Below, piece after piece: positions 1 through 8,439 of a DNA stretch of 64,000 bases. The stretch comes from Paenibacillus lycopersici (GTDB lineage: Bacteria > Bacillota > Bacilli > Paenibacillales > Paenibacillaceae). The first letter of the stretch is position 1; each line of letters starts with the position of its first letter. Position numbers and translations under genes: made by a program. Under the pieces are notes generated by a model. It worked only from the letters and a program-made list of their open reading frames with translations, was not told the DNA's origin and made no database searches. The DNA lies in contig NZ_CP048209.1 in assembly GCF_010119935.1 (NCBI RefSeq), forward strand, positions 3,971,001-4,035,000, in the 5' to 3' direction.

Positions 1-91
1 AGGGTGTATCGATCGATGCGGCAATGTTCGCGAACAACGTCCTGCCGCCGGCAAGCGTTTTGCTCAATGCTTTGAACGCAAGAATGCCCAC
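1..91 (-). CDS. N-terminal fragment of an unidentified protein (runs off the left edge)
   Basis: A GTG codon at 89-91 on the minus strand is preceded by a strong Shine-Dalgarno run (GGAAGGAGGG) about ten bases upstream. The frame stays open to the window edge, giving about 30 residues that begin MGILAFKALSKTL and are mildly amphipathic. The good ribosome binding site is the main support. The stretch is too short to assign a family, and the rest lies outside the window. Confidence 0.4.
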   Translation of the reverse strand, partial: MGILAFKALSKTLAGGRTLFANIAASIDTP

Positions 92-256
92 GCGCGACCA
101 CCCTCCTTCCTGCTCCTGCAGAACGCGTCTTCATTGTTGAATGATTTCATAGCTTGTAAACGGCTTGCAATGCGGATTTCGACTAGTATTTCCGATACGG
201 CCGGCTCGAAATGCGCCGCTGCTTCATCCGATTGCGCGATGCTGCGCCACTGGCGC

Positions 257-1063
257 TTAGCGAGCCTCGCTCGCTACATATATCCAAGTCTCGCCCGGTT
301 GAAAAATATGATACCGCTGGCCACGGTAGTGATCGTACAGCTCGCCGACGAAGCCGACGATCCCCTCGCTGTTGTTCGGATACAGGTCAAAGTGGAGCGG
401 CACGACGACGCCCATCCTTGTGTCGGCAGCCAGCGCGGCCGCTTCCCGCGCGTTCATATTCCCGTCGATCCCGCGGCGGTGACGGAACAGATCCCTGCCG
501 TTGATCGGCAGCATGCCGATGTCGATGCTGAAGCCGTTCAGAATCGTAATCAGCTCCTCGGTGACCAGCGTGTCTCCCGCGTGATAGATGACGATTCCGT
601 CCCAGTCCAGCATATAGCCCAGGAAGCGGTCGCGGCCTTCTTCGTCGATGACCCTCGTCTCGTGCCATGCCGGGATCGGATGAATCGTCAATCCGCCCGC
701 GCATTCGTAACGTTCCCCGTACCGAAGGCTGTCCACGCGTTCGGCGGCAATGCCGATGTGCTTCAGCATGTCCGCGCACACGGCCGGTCCGGCGAACCTG
801 CACGACGGCGATGCGCCGGCAACGGCAAGGAGCGTTTCCGGATCGAGATGGTCCAGATGCTCATGCGTGACGAGTACAAGGTTCAGGTCGTTCAGCTCGC
901 ACGCCTCGACCGGCGGCGCATAAGAGCGTTTCCAAAACCCGTCCGGCGATATCCGGTCGACGGAGTCCGTCAAATACGGATCGACGGCGAGCTTGAAGCC
1001 GTTGCGGCCGATCACGACGCCGACTTGTCCGATGTACTGTATAGCTGCGGTAACGATTGACAT
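257..1063 (-). CDS. Metallo-beta-lactamase-fold hydrolase (UlaG-like)
   Basis: Encodes 268 residues with the metallo-beta-lactamase signature HEHLDH at about 67-72, after a strand carrying the Asp of AVDPYLTD. A distal HAGDT motif (about 165) and a late His in VPLHFDLYP supply further metal ligands. This is typical of the UlaG/L-ascorbate-6-phosphate lactonase-like group of cytoplasmic hydrolases, most of which have unknown substrates. The start at 1063 is chosen because GAAAGGAG lies just upstream; an in-frame ATG at 1084 has no such site. It stands alone, followed on the same strand by the fragment at the left edge. Family assignment is firm; the substrate is unknown. Confidence 0.85.
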   Translation of the reverse strand: MSIVTAAIQYIGQVGVVIGRNGFKLAVDPYLTDSVDRISPDGFWKRSYAPPVEACELNDLNLVLVTHEHLDHLDPETLLAVAGASPSCRFAGPAVCADMLKHIGIAAERVDSLRYGERYECAGGLTIHPIPAWHETRVIDEEGRDRFLGYMLDWDGIVIYHAGDTLVTEELITILNGFSIDIGMLPINGRDLFRHRRGIDGNMNAREAAALAADTRMGVVVPLHFDLYPNNSEGIVGFVGELYDHYRGQRYHIFQPGETWIYVASEAR

Positions 1064-1100
1064 GGTTGAATTCTCCTTTCGCATGCGTTAAGCGTATCAG

Positions 1101-1129
1101 AAAAACCCGCGGCGATAAACCACGGGTTT
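1101..1129 (-). terminator. Rho-independent terminator after the ArsR/SRPBCC operon
   Basis: On the minus strand an AACCCGTGG/CCGCGGGTT-type stem with a short loop is followed by TTTTTC. It lies downstream of the arsR stop and upstream of the hydrolase start. Confidence 0.7.
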
Positions 1130-1207
1130 GCGACATGATTAGCGCATATGAGCATCTGCAGCGCTATGGCATTCTGATGCTGTAAATCGGAAACGGACGG
1201 TTTAACG

Positions 1208-1588
1208 TTAGCTTGAGCCGCCGCCTTCCCGTTCGTCGGTTACGGGCTTGTCCGTTGCCGGTTCGCCGTCCGCTTCGACCATACGCTGCAGCGCGGACAA
1301 TTTGTTCTCCCAGTACCGCTCATAATACCGCAGCCAGTTGCGCAGCTCCTGCAGCGGCTCCGGCTCGAGCCGATAGCGCGTCTCGCGCCCGACTTTGCGT
1401 TCCTTGACGAGACCGGCCTCCGAAAGGATGCGAAGATGCTTCGATACCGCCGTGCGCGTCATCGTGAAATGGCCGGTAATGGCGGTGACGGGCATCTCCT
1501 TGTCGCCGAGCAGCCGCAGCACTTCGCGCCGGGTCGGGTCGGCGATCGCCTGAAACACGTCGTGCTTGCCGGATGGCAGCGCGGTCAT
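1208..1588 (-). CDS. ArsR/SmtB-family transcriptional regulator
   Basis: 126 residues with a winged helix-turn-helix in the first 90: a DPTRREVLRLL helix and the recognition helix TRTAVSKHLRILSEAGLV, then the wing KERKVGRETRYRLE. The C-terminus is charged and probably disordered. No ArsR-type CxC metal site is present in the recognition helix, so this looks like the SdpR-type branch that is usually paired with an SRPBCC gene, as here. Its ATG lies one base after the TGA of the preceding SRPBCC gene, so the two are translationally coupled. It probably represses its own operon, but no operator was identified. Confidence 0.9.
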   Translation of the reverse strand: MTALPSGKHDVFQAIADPTRREVLRLLGDKEMPVTAITGHFTMTRTAVSKHLRILSEAGLVKERKVGRETRYRLEPEPLQELRNWLRYYERYWENKLSALQRMVEADGEPATDKPVTDEREGGGSS

Positions 1589-1589
1589 A

Positions 1590-2012
1590 TCACGCCTCGA
1601 CGAACGAGCCGAGCTTGGCGACGAGGCCGACCCAGCCCTTGCTCATCGTATCGCGCACCATGCTATGCGGCATATTGAATTCGGTCATGCCGTCCACCCG
1701 CCAGCCGGAATGAATGAGCGTGCAAGCGGTTTGGTTGTCGCCCTGATCCTCCAGCTCGATCGTGATCGTCCATTCCTTGCCCCATTGGAACGCGATCCGG
1801 GTAGGCGCCTCGATCTCCTTGACGACGCATGGCTGCATGCCGAACGCGCCTGCGTCGATCTTGAACGAATGGCCGACAATCGGTTCGAAATCGTTCGGCA
1901 TGAACCAGCTGCTTAAGCCCTCAGACGTCGCGATCGCGGCCCATACTTTCTGGATCGGCGCTTTGAATACCTGCGTTTGCCGAATATCCGGCAAGACGTT
2001 CTCCGTTTCCAT
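1590..2012 (-). CDS. SRPBCC (AHSA1/START-like) domain protein
   Basis: 140 residues matching the activator-of-Hsp90-ATPase C-terminal/CalC-like SRPBCC fold: an N-terminal VFKAPIQKVWAAIATSEGLSSWF, a central RIAFQWGKEWTITIELE strand pair and a C-terminal helix with GWVGLVAKLGSFVEA. Such proteins bind small hydrophobic ligands, and paired ArsR-SRPBCC cassettes are common in Bacillales, but their physiological role is usually unknown. It is the first gene of the pair, with AAGGAG upstream of the ATG. Cytoplasmic: no signal peptide is visible. Confidence 0.88.
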   Translation of the reverse strand: METENVLPDIRQTQVFKAPIQKVWAAIATSEGLSSWFMPNDFEPIVGHSFKIDAGAFGMQPCVVKEIEAPTRIAFQWGKEWTITIELEDQGDNQTACTLIHSGWRVDGMTEFNMPHSMVRDTMSKGWVGLVAKLGSFVEA

Positions 2013-2071
2013 GCTACTGTCATCTCCTTGGTACGTCTCGTTATCCTGGAAGAAGCATGCGTCCGATAAAC

Positions 2072-2097
2072 AAAAAAGCGAACCCTTCCGGTTTCGC
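2072..2097 (-). terminator. Terminator after the membrane microprotein gene
   Basis: Minus-strand stem GCGAAACC/GGGTTCGC (one A-G mismatch) with a GGAA loop, followed by TTTTTTG. It sits just past the stop of the small gene at 2137-2289. Confidence 0.75.
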
Positions 2098-2136
2098 CTT
2101 CAGTATAGGACACCGTTTGGTTTCATGTCAAACGCA

Positions 2137-2289
2137 TTAATTCGTCGGGTCGTTTTTGTTATTGCCCGTGCCATGACCATGATCTTCCCATCGCCGGGAA
2201 TAGGCTTTATTGGTGATCCAAATCGTCATCCAGGTGACAAGCACCCCGATGATTACCGCCGAAATCCATACCCCTGCAGGTACGCCCAT
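2137..2289 (-). CDS. 50-residue single-pass membrane microprotein
   Basis: A short gene with a clear ribosome binding site (GAAGGAGAG) spaced seven bases from the ATG, and a terminator directly after it. The product begins MGVPAGVWISAVIIGVLVTW and has one hydrophobic segment at about 5-25, then a polar, basic and His/Asn-rich tail (SRRWEDHGHGTGNNKND). The topology suggests a short outer N-terminus and a cytoplasmic tail. It is transcribed alone between the SRPBCC pair and a divergent EamA gene. I do not recognise a family. The RBS, membrane segment and terminator together make it convincing as a gene. Confidence 0.75.
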   Translation of the reverse strand: MGVPAGVWISAVIIGVLVTWMTIWITNKAYSRRWEDHGHGTGNNKNDPTN

Positions 2290-2569
2290 TGTCAGTCTCT
2301 CCTTCGGCAGTTCCGGTCATCCGGAGCCGCCCCTTTATTACATGACATCATAACAGACCTGACATAACGTTACAAATGACAACATTATGACGAATGCCGC
2401 GCTTGGCCGCAGCATCCGCATCATGCAGACAGACGAGCGGCACCGCTCCCTAATCAGGACGCCGCGCTGCCAATTCGCGCCGCTCTCTTGCCTGGACAAG
2501 CTTCGAGGTGCATAATGAGGATTGCTTCATCCATTTCATTACACGCCGCCCGCAGAAAGGACCGTCATC

Positions 2570-3511
2570 ATGCAATCAACAACAGTGGCCGCCAAGCCGC
2601 CCGTATCGCCGATCTTTCCGCTTCTGGTCGGCATGCTGGCCATTTCGTTCGCACCCATTCTCGTTCGCGCTTCCGATGCGCCGGTATCCGTGCAAGGCAT
2701 GTACCGCATGCTCTTCACCTTCCTGCTGATGCTGCCTTTCGGCGCCAAACAGCTGCGGACGATACATACGATCGGCCGCAAAGACTGGCTGCTGCTGCTC
2801 GCGGCCGGTTTCTTCCTTGCGCTGCATTTCCTGCTCTGGATGGCGTCATTGACCTACACGTCCATCGCAAGCTCCACCATCCTGCTCGCGCTCGAACCGG
2901 TGTTCGTCATGATCGGCGCGTTCTTCCTGTTCAAGGACCGCCCTGGCAGATTGGCCGTCCTCGGCATGCTCGTCGCGATCATCGGCGCGGCCAGCATCGG
3001 TTCCGGCGATATCGGCTTGTCCAGCCGCGCTTTCTTCGGCGACACGCTGTCGTTTCTGGGCGCGCTTGCCGTTGCCGTCAACATGCTCATCGCCAAGCAG
3101 ATTATGCGCCGCGTATCGTCGTTTCTGTACAGCTTCATCGCATTCGGCGTCACGGCGGCCTGCTTCGCGATCTATAACGTCGCGCGCGGCATCCCGATGG
3201 GCGGTTATCCCGCCAAAGAATGGCTCGTCTTCGCGCTGCTGGCCATCGTGCCGACCGTATTCGGCCATATGATTTTCAATTGGCTGCTGAAATACGTGAA
3301 GCCGACGACCATCTCGATGACCGTGCTTGCGGAGCCGGTCGGCGCGAGCCTGCTCGGCATGCTGATTTTCCGCGAAATGATTACCGGCTTCCAAGTGGTC
3401 GGCGGCCTGTTCATCATTCTTGGCCTGGTCTTGTACATGCGCGCGGAGAAGCATGAGGCCGGCACCGCGCTCCCTGCCGATCCGCTGTCCGCGAACGCCG
3501 CGGTTGATTAA
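2570..3511 (+). CDS. EamA/DMT-superfamily transporter
   Basis: 313 residues with about ten hydrophobic segments and two EamA repeats, the second ending in the usual TVLAEPVGASLLGMLIFRE signature near 260-280. This is the drug/metabolite transporter fold, typically exporting amino acids, nucleosides or other metabolites from the inner membrane. The start at 2570 follows AGAAAGGA; an in-frame ATG at 2522 lacks such a site. It is monocistronic and ends in a strong bidirectional terminator. The substrate cannot be told from sequence. Confidence 0.88.
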   Translation: MQSTTVAAKPPVSPIFPLLVGMLAISFAPILVRASDAPVSVQGMYRMLFTFLLMLPFGAKQLRTIHTIGRKDWLLLLAAGFFLALHFLLWMASLTYTSIASSTILLALEPVFVMIGAFFLFKDRPGRLAVLGMLVAIIGAASIGSGDIGLSSRAFFGDTLSFLGALAVAVNMLIAKQIMRRVSSFLYSFIAFGVTAACFAIYNVARGIPMGGYPAKEWLVFALLAIVPTVFGHMIFNWLLKYVKPTTISMTVLAEPVGASLLGMLIFREMITGFQVVGGLFIILGLVLYMRAEKHEAGTALPADPLSANAAVD

Positions 3512-3544
3512 TGGCGCCGGCCCGAACCGAATATCGACAAAAAA

Positions 3545-3566
3545 GCCTGATTGCTCAGGCTTTTTT
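3545..3566. terminator. Bidirectional terminator between convergent genes
   Basis: GCCTGA/TCAGGC stem with a four-base loop, flanked by A6 on the left and T6 on the right. It serves the EamA gene (plus) and the hypothetical gene at 3623-4264 (minus). Confidence 0.9.
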
Positions 3567-3622
3567 CATGTCGTCGTTATCGAGACGTTGACGCCGGATG
3601 CGATACATCGGAGGCAGCAAGC

Positions 3623-4264
3623 CTATTCCAGCCCATGCTCCTCGCGGATGCGGTACAGCCCTTGAATCATCGGCTCGGCGGGATCGCGGTTCAACAGGAA
3701 GTGCGCGATCAGCACGTGCAGCGGCAGCGCGCAAATGTTGTTGCCGTCCGAGATCGCCGTGAATCCGGCTTCCAGAACGGGGCCGTGCTGCTCGTGAAGA
3801 TCCAGATCCACGTAAACTTGTTCGTTCGGGAACTCGTCGCGGATCGTCTTCGCGCAATAAGGCACGATGATGTTATCGATTAGCGCCTTCGCGTCTTCCT
3901 CCGATTGCGGCGGCTTCGGCAGCAGTCTGTCCGCGCCCTCGTGGCCGTCCATCAGATCGAAGAAGAACGAGGAGATCCACAGCGCTGGATCTTCGTTGCT
4001 CTGGAACGTTTGCAGCAATTCGCGCATGAAGAAGCCGGTCGCGTATTTGCCGCCGTCTCTCGTTTCCACTTTGAACGTAAAAATCGGTCCGTAGACCTCG
4101 TGGTTCAACACCTGTCCGTCGACTTGCTCGTCCTCGAACTTGAACCGGAGCGCTTTCAAGCCATTGTCGTGCAGCGCTTGAACGACCTGCCGGAATTCTT
4201 CTTCCGAAATATTCCCTTGCTCCTGCGTATCGTTATTATTGGATACGTTATTTTCTGTCGTCAT
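3623..4264 (-). CDS. Conserved hypothetical protein, acidic, cytoplasmic
   Basis: 213 residues without signal peptide or membrane segments. The N-terminal 20 residues are polar and Asn/Glu-rich (NNNDTQEQGN); the rest looks like an alpha/beta domain of aromatic-rich strands and helices (for example YGPIFTFKVE, YATGFFMRELL). A weak RBS (AAGGGTG) precedes the ATG. It is alone between two terminator-bounded units. I do not recognise a characterised family; it resembles Paenibacillus-restricted conserved proteins. Confidence 0.75.
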   Translation of the reverse strand: MTTENNVSNNNDTQEQGNISEEEFRQVVQALHDNGLKALRFKFEDEQVDGQVLNHEVYGPIFTFKVETRDGGKYATGFFMRELLQTFQSNEDPALWISSFFFDLMDGHEGADRLLPKPPQSEEDAKALIDNIIVPYCAKTIRDEFPNEQVYVDLDLHEQHGPVLEAGFTAISDGNNICALPLHVLIAHFLLNRDPAEPMIQGLYRIREEHGLE

Positions 4265-4335
4265 GTCGAATCACCCTTAAATTATCATATAATGTCCGTT
4301 TTGCACTTGTCCACTTGTAATTTTTCCAGCAAGTC

Positions 4336-5400
4336 TCAGGCGCGCGGCTCGAATAGATAGGCCGCAAGCAGGGCCGCCGTATTGGCGATGGCGTCGGCAT
4401 GCGTGCGCTCCATGCTGTGGGAGGCATGCACGCCCGGTCCGATCAGCGCCGCGCGGATGTTGCTTCCGCCGCGCTGCGCAGCGGACGCGTCCGATCCGTA
4501 ATGCGGATAAATATCGACCGCGTGCGGGATATTCTCGCGCTTCGCGAGCGAGATAAGCGCCGAGGTCATCTCGTAGTCGTACGGACCCGAAGAATCTTTG
4601 GCGCAGATCGAGACGTCGTATTCCGTCGCCGACAGATCGTCGCCGATCGCGCCCATGTCGACGGCGATCATTTCCGTAATGTCCGCCGGGATATGCGAGC
4701 TGCCGTGACCGACTTCCTCGTAGGTCGAAATGATGATTTTGACCGTACGTTCCGGCGTCCGGCTTTCGCGCTTCATCCATTCCAGCAAAGCGAACAACGC
4801 GGCTACGCTCGCCTTATCGTCCAGATGGCGGGATTTTACGAGACCGTTCGGGAGGATTCTCGTCCGCGGATCCCATGAGATGAAATCGCCGACGCCGATG
4901 CCGAGCTTCAGGACGTCGTCCTTGGCATGGACCGGTTCATCGATGCGGATCTCCATATTCGCTTCCTCGCGCTTGAAGTCGCGGGCGTCGGAGAACACGT
5001 GGACGGACGGTTTCGAAGTGAGCACGGTGCCTTCGTACGTTCTGCCGTCGCGCGTATGTACGAGGCAGTATTCGTTCTCCACGGACTGCATGGCGTAACC
5101 GCCGACCGATGTAAAGCGTAGCGTGCCGTTCGATTTGACGGACCGCACCATGGCGCCGAGCGTGTCTACGTGGGCGGTGAATGCAATGACGTCATCGGCG
5201 CTTGGGCGGCTGCCCGGAATCGTGATGATGCCGTTGCCCTTCGGCGTCCGTTCAAGGTCATAGCCGAGCTTCGCGGCTTCCTCGTGAATCTGCTTCATGA
5301 TGGCCGTACAGAAGCCGCTTGGACTTGGCGTCGCGAGCAGCCGTTCGAGACATGCCAGCATGTACGCGCGGTCGATCCGCGGCTGAAGCGGTTGAGTCAT
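4336..5400 (-). CDS. M42-family metallo-aminopeptidase/endoglucanase-like peptidase
   Basis: 354 residues with the co-catalytic metal motifs of the M42/M20 clan in order: AHVDTLG (about 75), HLDDKAS (about 193), the STYEEVGHG pair of glutamates (about 226), a VDMG aspartate (about 250) and a late His-rich segment. This is a cytoplasmic aminopeptidase family (tetrahedral TET-like assemblies in characterised members). The ATG at 5400 has AAGGAG upstream; the open frame extends much further upstream only as a shadow of the ECF gene. It lies 59 bases after the EcfA-EcfT fusion and may be co-transcribed. Confidence 0.88.
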   Translation of the reverse strand: MTQPLQPRIDRAYMLACLERLLATPSPSGFCTAIMKQIHEEAAKLGYDLERTPKGNGIITIPGSRPSADDVIAFTAHVDTLGAMVRSVKSNGTLRFTSVGGYAMQSVENEYCLVHTRDGRTYEGTVLTSKPSVHVFSDARDFKREEANMEIRIDEPVHAKDDVLKLGIGVGDFISWDPRTRILPNGLVKSRHLDDKASVAALFALLEWMKRESRTPERTVKIIISTYEEVGHGSSHIPADITEMIAVDMGAIGDDLSATEYDVSICAKDSSGPYDYEMTSALISLAKRENIPHAVDIYPHYGSDASAAQRGGSNIRAALIGPGVHASHSMERTHADAIANTAALLAAYLFEPRA

Positions 5401-5459
5401 CGTTGCTTGCGCTCCTTTCTTGAACCTTGTACTATCATAGCCCATTCCGGGCGAAAATC

Positions 5460-7484
5460 CTATTCGTTCAGCAGCAGGATCAAACCTGCCGCCGCTCCGG
5501 CGGCAACGAGCAGCGTATCCCGAAGCCGCCAAGCTTCCGTGACGAGCACGGTCGGATGCGGCTGTACGCCGACGCCGCGGCTTTCCAGCGCGTCCGTCAC
5601 CTGATCGCCGAGCCGGAACAAGGACAGCATGAACGGAAGCGCCGTCTCCTGGATACGCCTGACCGCTCCCCGCCAGCCATGCCCCGTCTTCTTGCCGCGC
5701 GCCGCCGCGATGCGGGCAAACCGCTCCCATTCCGAGAGCAGAACCGGTACGAACCGCAGCAGGAGCGTTACCGTCAGCAGCAGCTTCGTTCCCCAGGCCG
5801 GCATGCGACCGAAGGCAGTGAACAGCTGCTCCAGCGAGCGCCTCAGCCTGAGCGGCGTGACGGCGATCGGCAGCCCGAAGCCGAGCAGCATGACGAGCAG
5901 CGGCTTGAGCAGCGAGCGCAAAGAAACGAGCGCGTCGTTCATGTCCCAAAAGGCGCCTGAGGGATGACGGCCGAAGCCCGCAATGATCGAGACGGCGACC
6001 GTGAACGTCGCGATCGCCCGGATCGCTCCGCGCCATCGGCGCAGCGGAATGCGGCCGAAATAGATCGCGCAGGCGACGAACGCCGCGGCGAGGCCGATGC
6101 TTCGCCAGCCCGCCATCCGGAGCATGAAGGTCGACAGGATGATGTAGGTCAGCCATACGGCGCGGGCGTCGAAAGCCGCGATCGGCGATGGCAGGGCCGC
6201 CGACGCGCGCAGTGCGAAGGGCTTGCGCGCCGGTGCTGCGTCTGTCGGCGCAGCTTGGCGGGGCGCTGCGGCCAGTAAGAGCGCCGGCGGGGCATCTTGA
6301 CCGGATGACACGGCCGTGGTCATTGCGGCTGAAGGCGTTGCTTCTGAACTAGTTGATGGCATGGCTGCCGGCATTACTTCTGAGCTGTCTGTTGGCGTTG
6401 CTACTGAGCTGGCTGTCGGCATGGCTGCCTGACTGGCTGCCGACAATGCTTCTGAGCCGGCTGCAAACTTTGCTTCTGAGTCTCCAACCCGTATCGCTGC
6501 CTGACTGGCCTCAACAGCCGGGTCGGCAGCCGGCATTTCGGCTTCCCTATCCCATTCGTCGGCGGCAGCCGATGTACGCGCCGGACGATGCCGCCACGCC
6601 AACGCTGCAGCGAGTTTGCTCGCGTCCCACACGTCCGGCTCGTTTACGCCCAGCTGAAGACTAAGATGCGCGATGCCGAACCAGTCCGGCACGTTCATGC
6701 CCGCCTCGGTCAGCCAGCCGGGATTGGCCAGCAGCTCGCTTCGATCGCACGAACGAACGCTTCCATCGCCATGAAGCAGCAGAATGCGGTCCGCGAGCCC
6801 GAACGCCCAATCGCTCTCATGCGAGATCAGGAGGACGCCTTGACCGTCGGACGCGCAGCGCCGCAGCTTGGCCCCGAGCAGCTCGTGGCCTTCGGCGTCG
6901 AGCCCTGCCGTCGGCTCGTCGAGCAGCAGCCAATCCGCCGGCGGCGCGAACAGACAAGCGAGCGCCGTCCGTCTCCGTTCGCCGCCGCTCATCACGTAGG
7001 GATCGCGCTCCAGCCAGGTGCCGTCCCAGCTCACGGCTGCCAAGGCGGACGCGATTCGGCCGCTCTTCTCCGCAGCCGGCAGGGAATTATCATATGGTCT
7101 TAGCGAATAGACCAGCTCCTCGCGAACCGTCCTCAGGAACAGCTGCTCCTCCGGAGACTGGCAGGCGTACGCGTAAGCGAGCAGCGCCTTGGGATTAAGC
7201 TTCTTCTTGCCCCGGATCGACGTCCGGCTGGACACCCACAGCGGCTCGCGGCCGTACTGTATGCTTACCTCTCCCGGGCCGCGCAAGCCCGCGATCTTCT
7301 CCATCAGACGGGTTTTTCCCGCGCCGTTCGCGCCCATCAATACCGTGATTTCGCCGGTGTTCAGCTCAAGTGCATCTAATTGCGGCTGATGGCCGACGGC
7401 AGACGGAGGAGCATGCTCGCCGTTAATCATTTGAATGCCGCTTATTCGGAGGACGCCCGATGCATGAACCCAATCCCTGTTCAT
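5460..7484 (-). CDS. EcfA ATPase fused to EcfT transmembrane component
   Basis: 674 residues. The N-terminal half is an ABC ATPase with Walker A GANGAGKT (51-58), signature MSGGERRR, Walker B WLLLDEPTAG and a switch His in LISHESD. Residues about 320-440 form a low-complexity Ala/Ser/Pro/Thr linker of repeated SSEVMPAA-type units. The C-terminal 230 residues have four to five membrane segments and an EcfT-type coupling helix with an Ala-Arg-Gly motif (IAAARGKKTG). Thus two parts of an energy-coupling-factor transporter are joined in one chain. Its ATG overlaps the TGA of the preceding EcfA gene by four bases, showing coupling. With divergent bioY it should form a biotin importer. Confidence 0.88.
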   Translation of the reverse strand: MNRDWVHASGVLRISGIQMINGEHAPPSAVGHQPQLDALELNTGEITVLMGANGAGKTRLMEKIAGLRGPGEVSIQYGREPLWVSSRTSIRGKKKLNPKALLAYAYACQSPEEQLFLRTVREELVYSLRPYDNSLPAAEKSGRIASALAAVSWDGTWLERDPYVMSGGERRRTALACLFAPPADWLLLDEPTAGLDAEGHELLGAKLRRCASDGQGVLLISHESDWAFGLADRILLLHGDGSVRSCDRSELLANPGWLTEAGMNVPDWFGIAHLSLQLGVNEPDVWDASKLAAALAWRHRPARTSAAADEWDREAEMPAADPAVEASQAAIRVGDSEAKFAAGSEALSAASQAAMPTASSVATPTDSSEVMPAAMPSTSSEATPSAAMTTAVSSGQDAPPALLLAAAPRQAAPTDAAPARKPFALRASAALPSPIAAFDARAVWLTYIILSTFMLRMAGWRSIGLAAAFVACAIYFGRIPLRRWRGAIRAIATFTVAVSIIAGFGRHPSGAFWDMNDALVSLRSLLKPLLVMLLGFGLPIAVTPLRLRRSLEQLFTAFGRMPAWGTKLLLTVTLLLRFVPVLLSEWERFARIAAARGKKTGHGWRGAVRRIQETALPFMLSLFRLGDQVTDALESRGVGVQPHPTVLVTEAWRLRDTLLVAAGAAAGLILLLNE

Positions 7485-8341
7485 CGATCGGTCACCTGCC
7501 GAAGCGCCGCTTCCCATTCACCGGCCGTCTCGGGGTATGGCGGCTGGAGCAGGCCTATTCGGCCAAGCTCAAGCGCCAGCCGGGATGCGTACGGAAGGTG
7601 CAAGCCGCAAGCCAGGCAGGGCGGATCCGCATCCGGTCCGAAGGAAATCGGATAGCTGGAACCGTATAGAAACTGCCCGCCTGTCCCGTCGAATACGATC
7701 CGCCCTTCCGACAAGGCGACCGTCCGCTCCGAAGCTCCGATTTCCTGCAGCCGCTGCGTTACCCAGACGACGGCCGCCCCGCCTTCGTGCAGCTGGGCCG
7801 CAATGGCACGAACGCCCTCCCGCGATTGCTCGTCGAGCATCGAGGTCGCTTCATCGAACACGATCAGGGCCAGCTTCGCCGCTGAAGCCGCCGCGACGGC
7901 CGCAAGCTGTCGCTGCCCGCCGGATAACCGTTCCCATGGCAGATCGCCGACGGCCTGCAGACCGGTTTCCCGCAGAATCGCCTCCGTCTCCGTCAGGATC
8001 CGCTCGGGCGCAAGCCCGCGCCATTCCAGCGCGAAACGGATTTCTTCCCGCGGCGTCTCGGCGAACAGCTGCGCATCGGGCTGCTGCATCACATACGGCG
8101 ACGGCGTTGCTCCGGCAAACCCGCGGTCCCACGACCCCTGCGCGCCGTCGATCGGAAGTCCTGCCAGCAGACGGGCCAGCGAAGACTTGCCGCTGCCGTT
8201 GACGCCGACCAGGTTAACCCATTCCCCGGGGTTCAGCGCGAAGTCAATCTTGTCCAGCCTTGGTGTCCCCGCGCCCTCGGCCGACTCGCTCGAAGCGGAA
8301 ACCCTTTGCAGGACAAGCTTATTATGTAGGTGATCCACCAC
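7481..8341 (-). CDS. Energy-coupling factor ATPase (EcfA type)
   Basis: 286 residues, one ABC ATPase domain: Walker A GVNGSGKS (46-53), Q-loop MQQPDAQLF, signature LSGGQRQ, Walker B LIVFDEATSMLD. The PDAQLF segment after the Q-loop is typical of cobalt/ECF ATPases. It starts at a GTG (GTG GTG GAT) with an AGAGGG site. It is the first gene of the leftward ECF unit; the promoter region is shared with divergent bioY and holds a BirA-type palindrome. The C-terminal 60 residues (Cys pair PPCLACGLHL) are an unusual extension. With the downstream fusion protein it supplies the ATPase pair. Confidence 0.88.
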   Translation of the reverse strand: MVDHLHNKLVLQRVSASSESAEGAGTPRLDKIDFALNPGEWVNLVGVNGSGKSSLARLLAGLPIDGAQGSWDRGFAGATPSPYVMQQPDAQLFAETPREEIRFALEWRGLAPERILTETEAILRETGLQAVGDLPWERLSGGQRQLAAVAAASAAKLALIVFDEATSMLDEQSREGVRAIAAQLHEGGAAVVWVTQRLQEIGASERTVALSEGRIVFDGTGGQFLYGSSYPISFGPDADPPCLACGLHLPYASRLALELGRIGLLQPPYPETAGEWEAALRQVTDR

Positions 8342-8388
8342 TCGAATTTCCCTCTTCCCAAAAGTTTACTCCCATGATAAGATGCTAA

Positions 8389-8422
8389 TTGTTAACCTCC
8401 AACAGATAACAAGGTTAACATT
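8389..8422. promoter_or_regulatory. BirA-type biotin operator between ecf genes and bioY
   Basis: Two inverted half-sites, TGTTAACCT at 8390-8398 and AGGTTAACA at 8412-8420, separated by 13 bases. This matches the Firmicutes BirA operator form (TTGTTAACC-spacer-GGTTAACA). It lies 18 bases before the bioY start and 48 bases upstream of the EcfA start, so BirA-biotinyl-AMP could repress both directions. Confidence 0.88.
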
Positions 8423-8439
8423 CGAGAGGAGAATTGACA

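Noticed and set aside
134..1060. Long plus-strand frame opposite the metallo-beta-lactamase gene
   Set aside because: It lies antisense to a gene with catalytic motifs and a good RBS, has none itself, and its protein looks like Arg/Val-rich antisense translation.
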